Shown here: piece after piece, positions 1 through 5,448 of the stretch | Layout of the letters: the number at the start of each line of letters is the position of its first letter | Position numbering within the stretch: position 1 is the first letter of the stretch | NCBI GenBank assembly: GCA_027030285.1 | Contig: JALVFC010000305.1 | Coordinates: 1 to 9,579, forward strand | Length of the DNA: 9,579 bases | From: Thiotrichaceae bacterium | GTDB taxonomy: Bacteria > Pseudomonadota > Gammaproteobacteria > Thiotrichales > Thiotrichaceae | Direction of reading: 5' to 3' | Made by a program: the position numbers and the translations under genes | Notes under the pieces: model-generated | Databases searched by the model: none | What the model saw: the letters and a program-made list of their open reading frames with translations, nothing else | What the model was told of the DNA's origin: nothing

Positions 1-11
1 AACTGTCGAGT

Positions 12-47
12 GGGGATATTGAGGGGGGGGATGGAAATGGAGAGGGA
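12..47 (+). other. G-rich stretch with an eight-G run
   Basis: The + strand has GGGG at 12-15, eight consecutive G at 23-30, and further G pairs and a G triplet up to 47, so the - strand is a C-rich run. It lies beyond the end of napF in a 152-bp edge where I see no recognisable gene. A + frame is open from the left edge to a TGA at 121-123, but its roughly 40 residues resemble nothing I know. The stretch could form a weak G-quadruplex or be a slippage-prone tract; neither is shown. Confidence 0.35.
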
Positions 48-61
48 AAGCGCTGACAGTG

Positions 62-75
62 ACACAGATCAGTGT
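62..75. repeat. 14-bp near-perfect palindrome
   Basis: ACACAGATCAGTGT is self-complementary except for one central A/A pair. It lies in the non-coding edge after the napF stop codon. It may be a protein-binding site for a gene beyond the left edge, but no promoter could be tied to it. Confidence 0.25.
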
Positions 76-152
76 GTAAATATTGGAATACAGCTCGTAA
101 TTATTGGGCGGATTCAACTTTGAAGTGCAACGACCGGATTTTGGATTTTACT

Positions 153-665
153 TCAAGTAGAGGCAGGTTTCCTGCGCATCGTAACTGAATTTTCAGGACA
201 GACATATAAACAAGCCCCGCAGCCGTTACATTGATCGCTATCAATAACAGGTATGGCAATACCGCCGACCTGTAAATGAAAGCGAATAGCTTCAACGTCA
301 CAGTTATCCCCGCATGAGCGACAAGTAATCGCATTCATGGAAAGACAGGAGTTGGCGATCCTGGGGAGTATGCTCCAGGCATTAGATTCATTATGCTCAC
401 CCGGGTTAAAAGCATCCGCCTCACAGGCAGCAACACAGTCGCCACAAAAAGTGCATTCACCACGTCTGAAATCAACTTCGGGGAATCCGCCATCGCCACA
501 TACAAGAATTTTCCCGGGACAGGCTTCTATGCACTTGTCGCAGCGCTCACACTTTTCAACAAACCGGGATGCTTCAATCGACCAGGGGGGATAGATTGCA
601 TCAGGATTGTATTTTGGGCTTCTGCCTTTCAGGAAGGCTCTGCGATTTAGGTTGACTGAGTCCAT
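153..665 (-). CDS. napF: NapF-type ferredoxin (4Fe-4S), nitrate reductase accessory protein
   Basis: This is a 170-residue cytoplasmic iron-sulfur protein. NapF is known as an accessory factor for the periplasmic nitrate reductase, interacting with NapA before its export. Four cysteine clusters are visible: C39/C42/C45/C49-P, C71/C74/C77/C81, a shorter C115/C118/C122 group with C107 upstream, and C146/C149/C152/C156-P. The order, the length, the IYPPWS segment (residues 24-29) and the ITCRSCGDNC segment match the NapF layout, and separate it from plain two-cluster ferredoxins. The N-terminus has a Tat-like NRRAFLKG (residues 7-14) but no hydrophobic segment after it, as in NapF proteins that stay in the cytoplasm. 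AGGG upstream of the ATG is a plausible ribosome site. It reads away from the DUF2189 gene, 221 bp upstream. No napD or napA start is seen in the 152 bp beyond its stop, so it may be detached from a nap operon. Confidence 0.9.
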   Translation of the reverse strand: MDSVNLNRRAFLKGRSPKYNPDAIYPPWSIEASRFVEKCERCDKCIEACPGKILVCGDGGFPEVDFRRGECTFCGDCVAACEADAFNPGEHNESNAWSILPRIANSCLSMNAITCRSCGDNCDVEAIRFHLQVGGIAIPVIDSDQCNGCGACLYVCPENSVTMRRKPAST

Positions 666-696
666 GACTAAAACCCTGGCAGTAGAAAATGTTATT

Positions 697-712
697 CATA
701 GTTTGAACTATG
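697..712. promoter_or_regulatory. 16-bp palindrome just upstream of napF
   Basis: CATAGTT-TG-AACTATG has perfect 7-bp arms around two central bases. It lies about 32 bp upstream of the napF start, where an operator or a hairpin in the 5' leader would act. No known regulator matches it with confidence. It is not followed by a T run on the - strand, so it is not an intrinsic terminator. Confidence 0.4.
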
Positions 713-777
713 GACAGTGCGAGGTAAAGCAACATGGATCAAATATGGAATGATTATCAAGGCAACAGGTTTTGTAT

Positions 778-794
778 TTAGCACCTGGTGCTAA
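778..794. promoter_or_regulatory. 17-bp perfect palindrome between DUF2189 gene and napF
   Basis: TTAGCACC-T-GGTGCTAA has perfect 8-bp arms around one base, 113 bp upstream of the napF start and 93 bp beyond the DUF2189 stop. The one-base centre makes it a poor RNA hairpin and a good dimer-binding site. The outer TTAGCAC/GTGCTAA halves equal those of the CIRCE element, but the spacing is far too short for HrcA. I infer an operator for napF; the regulator is unknown. Confidence 0.4.
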
Positions 795-886
795 TGAGAT
801 TCTCGGAAGCTAAACAATCAAATGGAACATCCAATCTGATGTCCCTTTGATCGTAGATAATAATGTTATGAATTTATATGTGCACT

Positions 887-1912
887 TTATTCCTGGACTA
901 CCAGCTCACGATAGGCATGCCAGCTTGCATGACCAATGATGGGTAATGTAACCGCCAGTCCAATAAAGAAGAAGCCTATGCCCACAGCAATTAACACAGC
1001 AATGGTTGCTGCCCAACGGAACATAGGACCCGGATTCCGTCTTACTGCGTGAATACTGGTAGCAATGGCTCTTGAAACACTAACGCGACGATCAATAATA
1101 AGTGGTACTGAAACCACACTAATCGCGAAAGCGACAGCCGCAAAGATCAAACCTGCCAGTAAAAATATAGCGATGAATGGTAAGAAGTTTGGTTGAGAAA
1201 TGAGCGCGCTCCAGCCGCTGGCGATGGAATCCGTCTCAGCCAGAAACGCATTAATGGCAAGAACCATCAAGCGCACCCATGAGACCATAATCGCCGCCAA
1301 AATAACCAGTACGGTTACCGTGCCGATACGCCGCTGGCTCAATAGTGGCAAGAAGGTGAGTGCCAGTGCTGAGGCAAGGACTGCCAGAATTATGCCACCA
1401 ATGAGAAGTACTCCTGCAAAGGGAAGTGTTTGCTCTCCTGATATGAGCGCCTGCCAGTTACTTGTCAGAATTGAGCTGTCTTCAAAAAATATATTTACCA
1501 GCAGCATGGCAACACCTGTCCAAAGCACCATCAGTACGCCAAGCACCAGGGTCAGGCTGAGTAGACAGCGCAAGTTTCTGCCTAATACGGAAATGGCGTG
1601 CAGGAAAGAGGGCTTTTCGCCCTGCTCGATGCGTTGGCTCATATCATACAGTCCGGCAGCAACAGGTGGGCCAACAAGGTAAAACCCGGTGACAATTGCC
1701 ATCACAAAGAAAGGGTTGGCTTTAGTTAGCCAGATAGTTACTGCACCTGCAATGACGAATAGAATCCCGTAAAGCAAGCTATTAATATTAGCTGTTTTAA
1801 AGTCTTCGATACCTTTGGCAAGCCAGCGATTAGGAGCTGATTTACCGATGCTGCGTATTTTTATATCGGATGTATCTGAATATACTGTGCTTGATTGAGA
1901 TGCTGTAACCAT
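887..1912 (-). CDS. DUF2189 integral membrane protein with internal duplication
   Basis: This 341-residue inner-membrane protein of unknown function is assigned to DUF2189 from its hallmarks: the FYLVGPPVAAGLYDMSQR stretch (residues 77-94), AFAISVVSVPLIIDRR (261-276), the MATS-like IATSIHAVRRNPGPM (283-297) and the C-terminal GHASWHAYREL (327-337). A soluble N-terminus of about 40 residues is followed by roughly seven hydrophobic segments (near 44-63, 67-88, 116-140, 164-190, 198-222, 243-272 and 298-326). Residues 115-195 and 196-276 are a tandem repeat, and the protein is longer than the roughly 260 residues I recall as usual for the family. The start is supported by GAGG eight bases upstream of the ATG. 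It has its own likely promoter at 1969-1996, overlapped by an inverted repeat, and is transcribed divergently from mazG. No biochemical role can be assigned. Confidence 0.85.
   Translation of the reverse strand: MVTASQSSTVYSDTSDIKIRSIGKSAPNRWLAKGIEDFKTANINSLLYGILFVIAGAVTIWLTKANPFFVMAIVTGFYLVGPPVAAGLYDMSQRIEQGEKPSFLHAISVLGRNLRCLLSLTLVLGVLMVLWTGVAMLLVNIFFEDSSILTSNWQALISGEQTLPFAGVLLIGGIILAVLASALALTFLPLLSQRRIGTVTVLVILAAIMVSWVRLMVLAINAFLAETDSIASGWSALISQPNFLPFIAIFLLAGLIFAAVAFAISVVSVPLIIDRRVSVSRAIATSIHAVRRNPGPMFRWAATIAVLIAVGIGFFFIGLAVTLPIIGHASWHAYRELVVQE
1085..1570 (-). repeat. Tandem 81-residue duplication inside the DUF2189 protein
   Basis: Residues 115-195 (coded by 1328-1570) align without any gap to residues 196-276 (coded by 1085-1327), always at an offset of 81. 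Matching positions include W131/W212, N140/N221, W153/W234, ALIS 155-158/236-239, LPF 163-165/244-246, P189-L190/P270-L271 and RR 194-195/275-276. By hand count 26 of 81 residues are identical. The DNA copies are well diverged, so the duplication is old. Confidence 0.8.
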
Positions 1913-1968
1913 AGTGATGACCTCTTTATCCCGTAATGGAGCTTAAAAACTGAACGCCTCCCTTCTTA

Positions 1969-1996
1969 AATGTAGAACAATATTGACAGACGTCAA
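1969..1996 (-). promoter_or_regulatory. Likely sigma-70 promoter of the DUF2189 gene
   Basis: On the - strand, TTGACG (1996-1991, 5 of 6 to consensus) is followed after 16 bp by TACATT (1974-1969, 4 of 6). The start point would fall near 1962, giving a leader of about 50 nt that ends in the GAGG ribosome site. The -35 box lies within the inverted repeat at 1983-1996. Confidence 0.5.
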
Positions 1997-2040
1997 GAAA
2001 AATAAACAAATTTGTCAGAATAAATATTGACAACTGTCAC
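1979..2040. promoter_or_regulatory. Cluster of TGACA/TGTCA operator-like repeats
   Basis: The 10-mer AATATTGACA occurs at 1979-1988 and again at 2023-2032, exactly 44 bp apart. Each copy opens an inverted repeat: TTGACA-GA-CGTCAA (1983-1996) and TTGACA-AC-TGTCAC (2027-2040), both of form TTGACA-N2-YGTCA. A lone half-site TTTGTCAG sits between them at 2011-2018. The 44-bp spacing is about four helical turns, so two dimers could sit on one face. The first site covers the -35 box of the DUF2189 promoter, suggesting repression there. The second faces mazG. The binding protein is unknown. Confidence 0.5.
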
Positions 2041-2122
2041 ATAAAATAATAGCGATTTATTAGAACTTGAATTCTCACTATTATCCACGCTACCGTGATT
2101 TCCTTTTTCATAACTCTGTCCT

Positions 2123-2129
2123 GGAAAGG
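2123..2129 (+). promoter_or_regulatory. Ribosome binding site that sets the mazG start
   Basis: GGAAAGG lies four bases before GTG 2134. The alternative ATG at 2095, in the same frame, has no purine-rich site, and its extra 13 residues are not part of the MazG family. This favours GTG 2134. Confidence 0.65.
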
Positions 2130-2133
2130 TACT

Positions 2134-2925
2134 GTGAACACATTATTAGATATTATGAAGCGCCTGCGTGATCCGCAAAATGGTTGTCCATGGGATTGTA
2201 AACAAACGTTTGACAGCATATTCCCCTATACCCTGGAAGAAGTGCACGAGGTCGGTGATGCCATAGATCGGCAGGATATGGGGGATCTAAAAAATGAACT
2301 GGGTGACTTGCTCTTTCAGATCGTCTTTTACGCACAAATGGCGCAAGAGCAGGGTGCATTTAATTTTCAGGATATTGTGGATGGCATTAGTGAAAAAATG
2401 ATGCGTCGCCACCCTCATGTTTTTGGCAATAAAGTCTATAAAAATGAAGTTGAGCAAAAAGCAGACTGGGAAGCTATTAAACGTCAGGAGAGAGCGACTG
2501 AGACAAAGAGCGAATCTGAAAATGATTATTTCTCAGATATTGCACCACGCCTGACCGCCTTGCAGCGGGGGCAGAAGATTCTCAATCGTGCGGGTGAAAA
2601 TGGCTTTGACTGGAAAAACTGGAAACCCATCATTAATAAAGTCTACGAAGAAGTCGATGAGATTATCGAAGCGGTGGAGCAGGGTGAATCGCAGCAACGT
2701 ATTGAAGAAGAGGTCGGTGATTTGTTTATCGTAGTGACTAATCTGGCGCGACATTTACAGGTAGACTCCGAAAATGCAGCCCGCAAGGCGGTGAACAAGT
2801 TTGCCCGGCGCTACAATCGCATGATGCAACTGGTGCAGGAGGCTTATCCGGATTGCAAGCTCTATTCACTGGAACAAATGGAGCAGGGCTGGGAGCAAGT
2901 GAAACGCGAGGAAAAACAAGGATGA
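2134..2925 (+). CDS. mazG: MazG nucleoside triphosphate pyrophosphohydrolase
   Basis: This cytoplasmic enzyme hydrolyses NTPs and dNTPs to the monophosphate and pyrophosphate, clearing aberrant nucleotides and, in E. coli, influencing ppGpp levels. From GTG 2134 it has 263 residues, like E. coli MazG. Both tandem MazG domains are intact: the first has LRDPQNGCPWD (residues 11-21), EEVHE (35-39) and E55xxD58; the second has EEVDE (172-176) and E193xxD196, the acidic Mg-binding sets. The RRHPHVF signature is at 91-97, and a charged linker (about 118-131) joins the domains. The start at 2134 is chosen because homology begins there and GGAAAGG precedes it; a longer form from ATG 2095 is possible but less likely. 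The stop overlaps the next start as ATGA. I see no strong + promoter upstream. This is the housekeeping type, not a phage or toxin-linked single-domain MazG. Confidence 0.95.
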   Translation: MNTLLDIMKRLRDPQNGCPWDCKQTFDSIFPYTLEEVHEVGDAIDRQDMGDLKNELGDLLFQIVFYAQMAQEQGAFNFQDIVDGISEKMMRRHPHVFGNKVYKNEVEQKADWEAIKRQERATETKSESENDYFSDIAPRLTALQRGQKILNRAGENGFDWKNWKPIINKVYEEVDEIIEAVEQGESQQRIEEEVGDLFIVVTNLARHLQVDSENAARKAVNKFARRYNRMMQLVQEAYPDCKLYSLEQMEQGWEQVKREEKQG

Positions 2926-3728
2926 ATATTTACCAGGCTAGCTATGACTGCCTGATGGAGTCAGATCCGGTAGTAAAATGTCAATGTGCTACCCAGCTCT
3001 ACGCTGACTGGCAGCAGGGTGCTTATAGCCGGGATGAAAATGATACAGTGACACCAGTGATGCGCATAAAGGAACCTGGACGTCCCGCCAGACCGCAACT
3101 TGTTCCGGTAAGTCAGGTAAAACAGCGTAAACTGTCAAGCGATGAAGGTCGTGCCAGTCTGATTCATGCAGTGACTCATATTGAATTTAATGCGATAAAT
3201 CTGGCGCTGGATGCTGTGTATCGTTTTCGTGATATGCCGGATGCGTATTACGGGGACTGGTTACAGGTTGCCAAAGAGGAAGCTTATCATTTTAATCTGC
3301 TAAAAACGCGACTACAGGAGATGGGTTATGCTTATGGGGACCTACCAGCACACAATGGGCTGTGGGAATCCTGCGTGGATACGGATCATGATGTGATGGT
3401 GCGTATGGCTCTGGTGCCCAGGGTGCTGGAAGCGCGTGGACTGGATGTCACGCCTGCCATGATGCAGCGCTTGCTGGATTGTGGAGATACACCAACGGTC
3501 GAGCTACTTGAAATCATCCTGCGTGATGAAGTTGGTCATGTGCGCATTGGCTCGCGCTGGTTTCATTATTGCTGTGAGCAGCGTAAACTGGAACCGCAGG
3601 CTACTTTTGTTGAGTTAATTAAACAATATATGAGTGGTGGCTTGCGTGGCCCCTTTAATGAGTCCGCCCGCTTGCAGGCAGGCTTCTCGGAAAAAGAGTT
3701 GCAAATGTTGACAAAGTTGTCTCTATGA
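2922..3728 (+). CDS. DUF455 family ferritin-like protein
   Basis: This is a 268-residue soluble protein of the DUF455 family, which belongs to the ferritin-like four-helix group that includes MiaE-type diiron proteins. Its substrate is not known. Candidate metal ligands appear in the expected order: HIE (E88 with H86), EEAYH (E119/E120, H123), LEARG (E170) and DEVGH (E203, H206), which is the carboxylate and histidine set of a diiron site. GDLPAHNGLW (139-148) and GLRGPFNESARLQAGFS (240-256) are further conserved-looking blocks. The ATG lies within the mazG stop (ATGA), preceded by GAGG ten bases upstream. A longer reading from ATG 2853 would run inside mazG in another frame and lacks family homology, so it is rejected. 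Overlap with mazG implies translational coupling. A function as an oxygenase or hydroxylase acting on nucleotides or tRNA is possible but only inferred. Confidence 0.85.
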   Translation: MNIYQASYDCLMESDPVVKCQCATQLYADWQQGAYSRDENDTVTPVMRIKEPGRPARPQLVPVSQVKQRKLSSDEGRASLIHAVTHIEFNAINLALDAVYRFRDMPDAYYGDWLQVAKEEAYHFNLLKTRLQEMGYAYGDLPAHNGLWESCVDTDHDVMVRMALVPRVLEARGLDVTPAMMQRLLDCGDTPTVELLEIILRDEVGHVRIGSRWFHYCCEQRKLEPQATFVELIKQYMSGGLRGPFNESARLQAGFSEKELQMLTKLSL

Positions 3729-3735
3729 GCATAAA
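3708..3735 (+). promoter_or_regulatory. Possible promoter for the SPOR gene
   Basis: A perfect TTGACA (3708-3713), within the last codons of the DUF455 gene, is followed after 16 bp by CATAAA (3730-3735, 4 of 6). It would start transcription near 3742, about 36 nt before the SPOR ATG. A second candidate -10, TAGAAT at 3765-3770, has no matching -35. Confidence 0.35.
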
Positions 3736-3777
3736 TCACTATGCTATCCAAGTTTAATTTTCACTAGAATTTATTTC

Positions 3778-4401
3778 ATGACCAAAGATTATAAAAAAGT
3801 TGATAAAGAAGAGGCATCAGGCGGTTATGGCTGGATGCTTAGTGGTATCGCATTGGGCTTGCTGATCGGTTTAGGTATGTATTTTTATGCAAACTATAAA
3901 CATCCAGCGGTGGCTACCGAAACAGTCGATGGTGCGATTAACGAGAGCGGCGTACCTTTTGGCGGGAGTACTGAAACGTCAGATATACAGGAGCCTGACC
4001 CCATATCAGTAGTGATTGAAAGTGCCAGACAGGAGCAGCAGGACAAGAAGCGTGCTACGTTTAGTTATTATGCGGTGTTGCCGAATCTGGAACTGGATAT
4101 TAATGTAAAACCTTCAGAAAAGGATAGCAAGATAGAAACCGAGGCAACGGAGAAGGTTGTCCTGAAGCCTGGAAGTTATATTCTGCAAATTGCTTCTTTC
4201 AAGTCAGAAGAACAGGCAAGAGGGGCGCAGAGAAAACTGCTCAAAAGAGGTCTGGAAACACATATCGAAAAAAGACTGGTTAAAGGCAGCAACTGGTACC
4301 GGGTATTTGCCGGGCCTACAGAGCAATCTGCCAATATTGATGAGTGGCAGGCGCTGGTGATGAAATCAGGCTTTAAGCCATTGATCGTTAATATTAAATA
4401 A
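3778..4401 (+). CDS. FtsN-like SPOR domain membrane protein
   Basis: This 207-residue protein has a bitopic inner-membrane layout. Residues 1-17 are polar and lysine-rich and cytoplasmic, about 18-38 form one membrane segment (GWMLSGIALGLLIGLGMYFY), and the rest is periplasmic. After a low-complexity linker comes an FSYYAVLPNLEL motif (95-106), the FYxxLP signature of FtsN-like proteins, and then a C-terminal SPOR domain (about 131-205) with YILQIASF and WYRVFAGP strands. SPOR domains bind denuded septal peptidoglycan, so a role in cell division or glycan binding is likely. FtsN identity itself is not proven; DedD-like or other SPOR proteins remain possible. No Shine-Dalgarno sequence is visible before ATG 3778. 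It ends in a TAA that directly abuts the rsgA GTG in the same frame. The neighbouring slt also acts on peptidoglycan. Confidence 0.85.
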   Translation: MTKDYKKVDKEEASGGYGWMLSGIALGLLIGLGMYFYANYKHPAVATETVDGAINESGVPFGGSTETSDIQEPDPISVVIESARQEQQDKKRATFSYYAVLPNLELDINVKPSEKDSKIETEATEKVVLKPGSYILQIASFKSEEQARGAQRKLLKRGLETHIEKRLVKGSNWYRVFAGPTEQSANIDEWQALVMKSGFKPLIVNIK

Positions 4402-5304
4402 GTGTCCTCAAGCAAGCAACGACAAGGCCGTGTAATTACTCGTTTTGGTGCGGAACTGCTGGTTGAAATTAGCCCGGAGGAACGCTTGCGCTGTACCGCC
4501 AGGCGAAAATTTGACCAGGTTGCCTGTGGTGACTACGTAACTATCGAGCTGGCTGAACATGGCAATGCGCGCCTTATAGAGATTGCACCTCGCAAGAACG
4601 CACTGACCCGTCCTGATTATAGCCATCGGCTAAAAACCATTGCCGCCAACATCGATCAGTTGCTGATTATGGTGTCATGGCGTCCAGAACCGTTCTGGGA
4701 GTTGCTTGATCGCTACCTTGTTACTGCCTGGCTACTGGATACAAGTGCTGTCATTATTATGAACAAGGACGATCTGGCGAGCCAGTATGCAAGTGAAGAA
4801 GCTGTGCAGACCTTGCAGGAATATACGCAGATTAACTACCCCGTCATCAAGACCATTGCCAGTAATACAGCTGATGATGCACCAGGACTAACACATTTAC
4901 AGCAACTCATTGATGGCAAAACGAATGTTCTGGTCGGTCAGTCAGGTGTTGGCAAGTCATCATTAGCTAACCTGTTGCTGCCTGATAAAGATATTCTGGT
5001 TGGGGAAGTCTCCCAGTCAGGAGAAGGTCGGCATACGACAACAACAACAACGCTTTACAGTTTGCCAACTGGTGGAAGTTTGATTGATTCTCCCGGGGTA
5101 CGTGACTTTGTATTACCGGACGTTAGTGCGCAGCAGCTCAGGGAGGGCTACCAGGAGTTTGCGAAGTTTGGTTCGTATTGCAAGTTTAATAATTGCACTC
5201 ACGCCCATGAGCCAGGCTGTAAAGTTCGTATGGCAGTGGAGGCTGGGGAGCTTCCGGCACGACGTTATCAAAGGTATCTGAAATTACTCTCAGATATTCG
5301 CTGA
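4402..5304 (+). CDS. rsgA: Ribosome small-subunit GTPase RsgA
   Basis: RsgA is a circularly permuted GTPase that binds the 30S subunit late in assembly and hydrolyses GTP on release. Its 300 residues show an N-terminal OB fold (about 8-65), then G motifs in permuted order: NKDD G4 at 121-124, GQSGVGKSS G1 at 179-187, the GRHTTT switch region at 209-214 and DSPG G3 at 229-232. The C-terminal zinc site C260-x4-C265-x-H267-x5-C273 follows. The start is GTG 4402, immediately after the SPOR stop; the next in-frame start-like codon is a TTG well inside the OB fold. No Shine-Dalgarno sequence precedes it, so translation probably depends on re-initiation after the SPOR gene. The N-terminal extension seen in E. 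coli RsgA is missing, which is common. Residues 212-217 are six threonines encoded by an ACA run. The orn gene, often beside rsgA in this class, is absent here. Confidence 0.96.
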   Translation: MSSSKQRQGRVITRFGAELLVEISPEERLRCTARRKFDQVACGDYVTIELAEHGNARLIEIAPRKNALTRPDYSHRLKTIAANIDQLLIMVSWRPEPFWELLDRYLVTAWLLDTSAVIIMNKDDLASQYASEEAVQTLQEYTQINYPVIKTIASNTADDAPGLTHLQQLIDGKTNVLVGQSGVGKSSLANLLLPDKDILVGEVSQSGEGRHTTTTTTLYSLPTGGSLIDSPGVRDFVLPDVSAQQLREGYQEFAKFGSYCKFNNCTHAHEPGCKVRMAVEAGELPARRYQRYLKLLSDIR

Positions 5305-5322
5305 TTTTCTTCTCACTTTCTG

Positions 5323-5328
5323 TATAAT
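5323..5328 (+). promoter_or_regulatory. Consensus -10 box in the rsgA-slt spacer
   Basis: TATAAT, preceded directly by TG, lies 18 bp after the rsgA stop. No good -35 box is visible at 15-19 bp upstream, so it would be a weak or activator-dependent promoter. Transcription would begin near 5335, putting both hairpins of 5361-5414 in a leader of about 114 nt ahead of slt. Confidence 0.4.
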
Positions 5329-5360
5329 TCCCAGTGACTGAATACAAAAATCTTCATGAT

Positions 5361-5414
5361 AATAGAAGACATAAGGATATTTCTTCTATTCATAGATAAT
5401 AGAAATATCCTTAT
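5361..5414 (+). promoter_or_regulatory. Competing hairpins in the slt leader
   Basis: Two perfect stems share bases and cannot both form. AATAGAAG (5361-5368) pairs with CTTCTATT (5383-5390). The longer ATAAGGATATTTCT (5371-5384) pairs with AGAAATATCCTTAT (5401-5414), a 14-bp stem; its 16-nt loop can itself form a small TCTA/TAGA hairpin. No T run follows the long stem, so it is not an intrinsic terminator. It ends 34 nt before the slt ATG. Roles as a translational or RNA-stability switch, or as a small palindromic repeat element, are open. Confidence 0.5.
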
Positions 5415-5440
5415 TATAATAATCAATCGTTCAGTATCTT

Positions 5441-5445
5441 GGGGA
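5441..5445 (+). promoter_or_regulatory. Ribosome binding site that sets the slt start
   Basis: GGGGA sits just before ATG 5449, a slightly short spacing. The codons after that ATG encode a clear signal peptide. The in-frame ATG at 5356 has no such site and would read through the hairpin region. Confidence 0.6.
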
Positions 5446-5448
5446 AAT

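Noticed and set aside
7..14. NapF as a Tat-exported protein (NRRAFLKG motif, residues 7-14)
   Set aside because: No hydrophobic segment or cleavage site follows the twin arginines, and NapF proteins are cytoplasmic. Coordinates here are residue numbers; the motif is coded near the 665 end.
1..123. End of a rightward gene at the left edge
   Set aside because: The frame is open for 40 codons only, and the residues match nothing I recognise; an open frame of this length is expected by chance.
778..794. CIRCE element for HrcA
   Set aside because: The outer TTAGCAC/GTGCTAA halves match, but CIRCE has a 9-base centre and longer arms; here the halves are only three bases apart, and the neighbour is not a chaperone gene.
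720..860. FNR box upstream of napF
   Set aside because: Several TTGAT half-sites occur, but none has an ATCAA partner at the right four-base spacing.
1200..1682. 160-residue rightward reading frame opposite the DUF2189 gene
   Set aside because: It is antisense to a well-supported membrane protein and its translation is a low-complexity mix without family features.
2095..2133. Longer MazG from ATG 2095
   Set aside because: The 13 extra residues are not part of the family, and GGAAAGG directly precedes GTG 2134, where homology begins.
2853..2921. Longer DUF455 protein from ATG 2853
   Set aside because: The extra 23 residues lie wholly within mazG in another frame; ATG 2922 has GAGG upstream and forms a usual ATGA overlap.
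2134..3728. MazG plus DUF455 as a phage-defence or toxin-antitoxin module
   Set aside because: MazG is the full-length two-domain housekeeping type, and no toxin, nuclease or mobile-element genes lie near.
3728..3745. Intrinsic terminator after the DUF455 gene
   Set aside because: AGCATA/TATGCT gives only a 6-bp, A/T-rich stem without a T run directly after it.
5356..5448. Longer N-terminus of Slt from ATG 5356
   Set aside because: It lacks a ribosome site, would place 31 odd hydrophobic residues before a clear signal peptide, and its codons are the hairpin arms of the leader.
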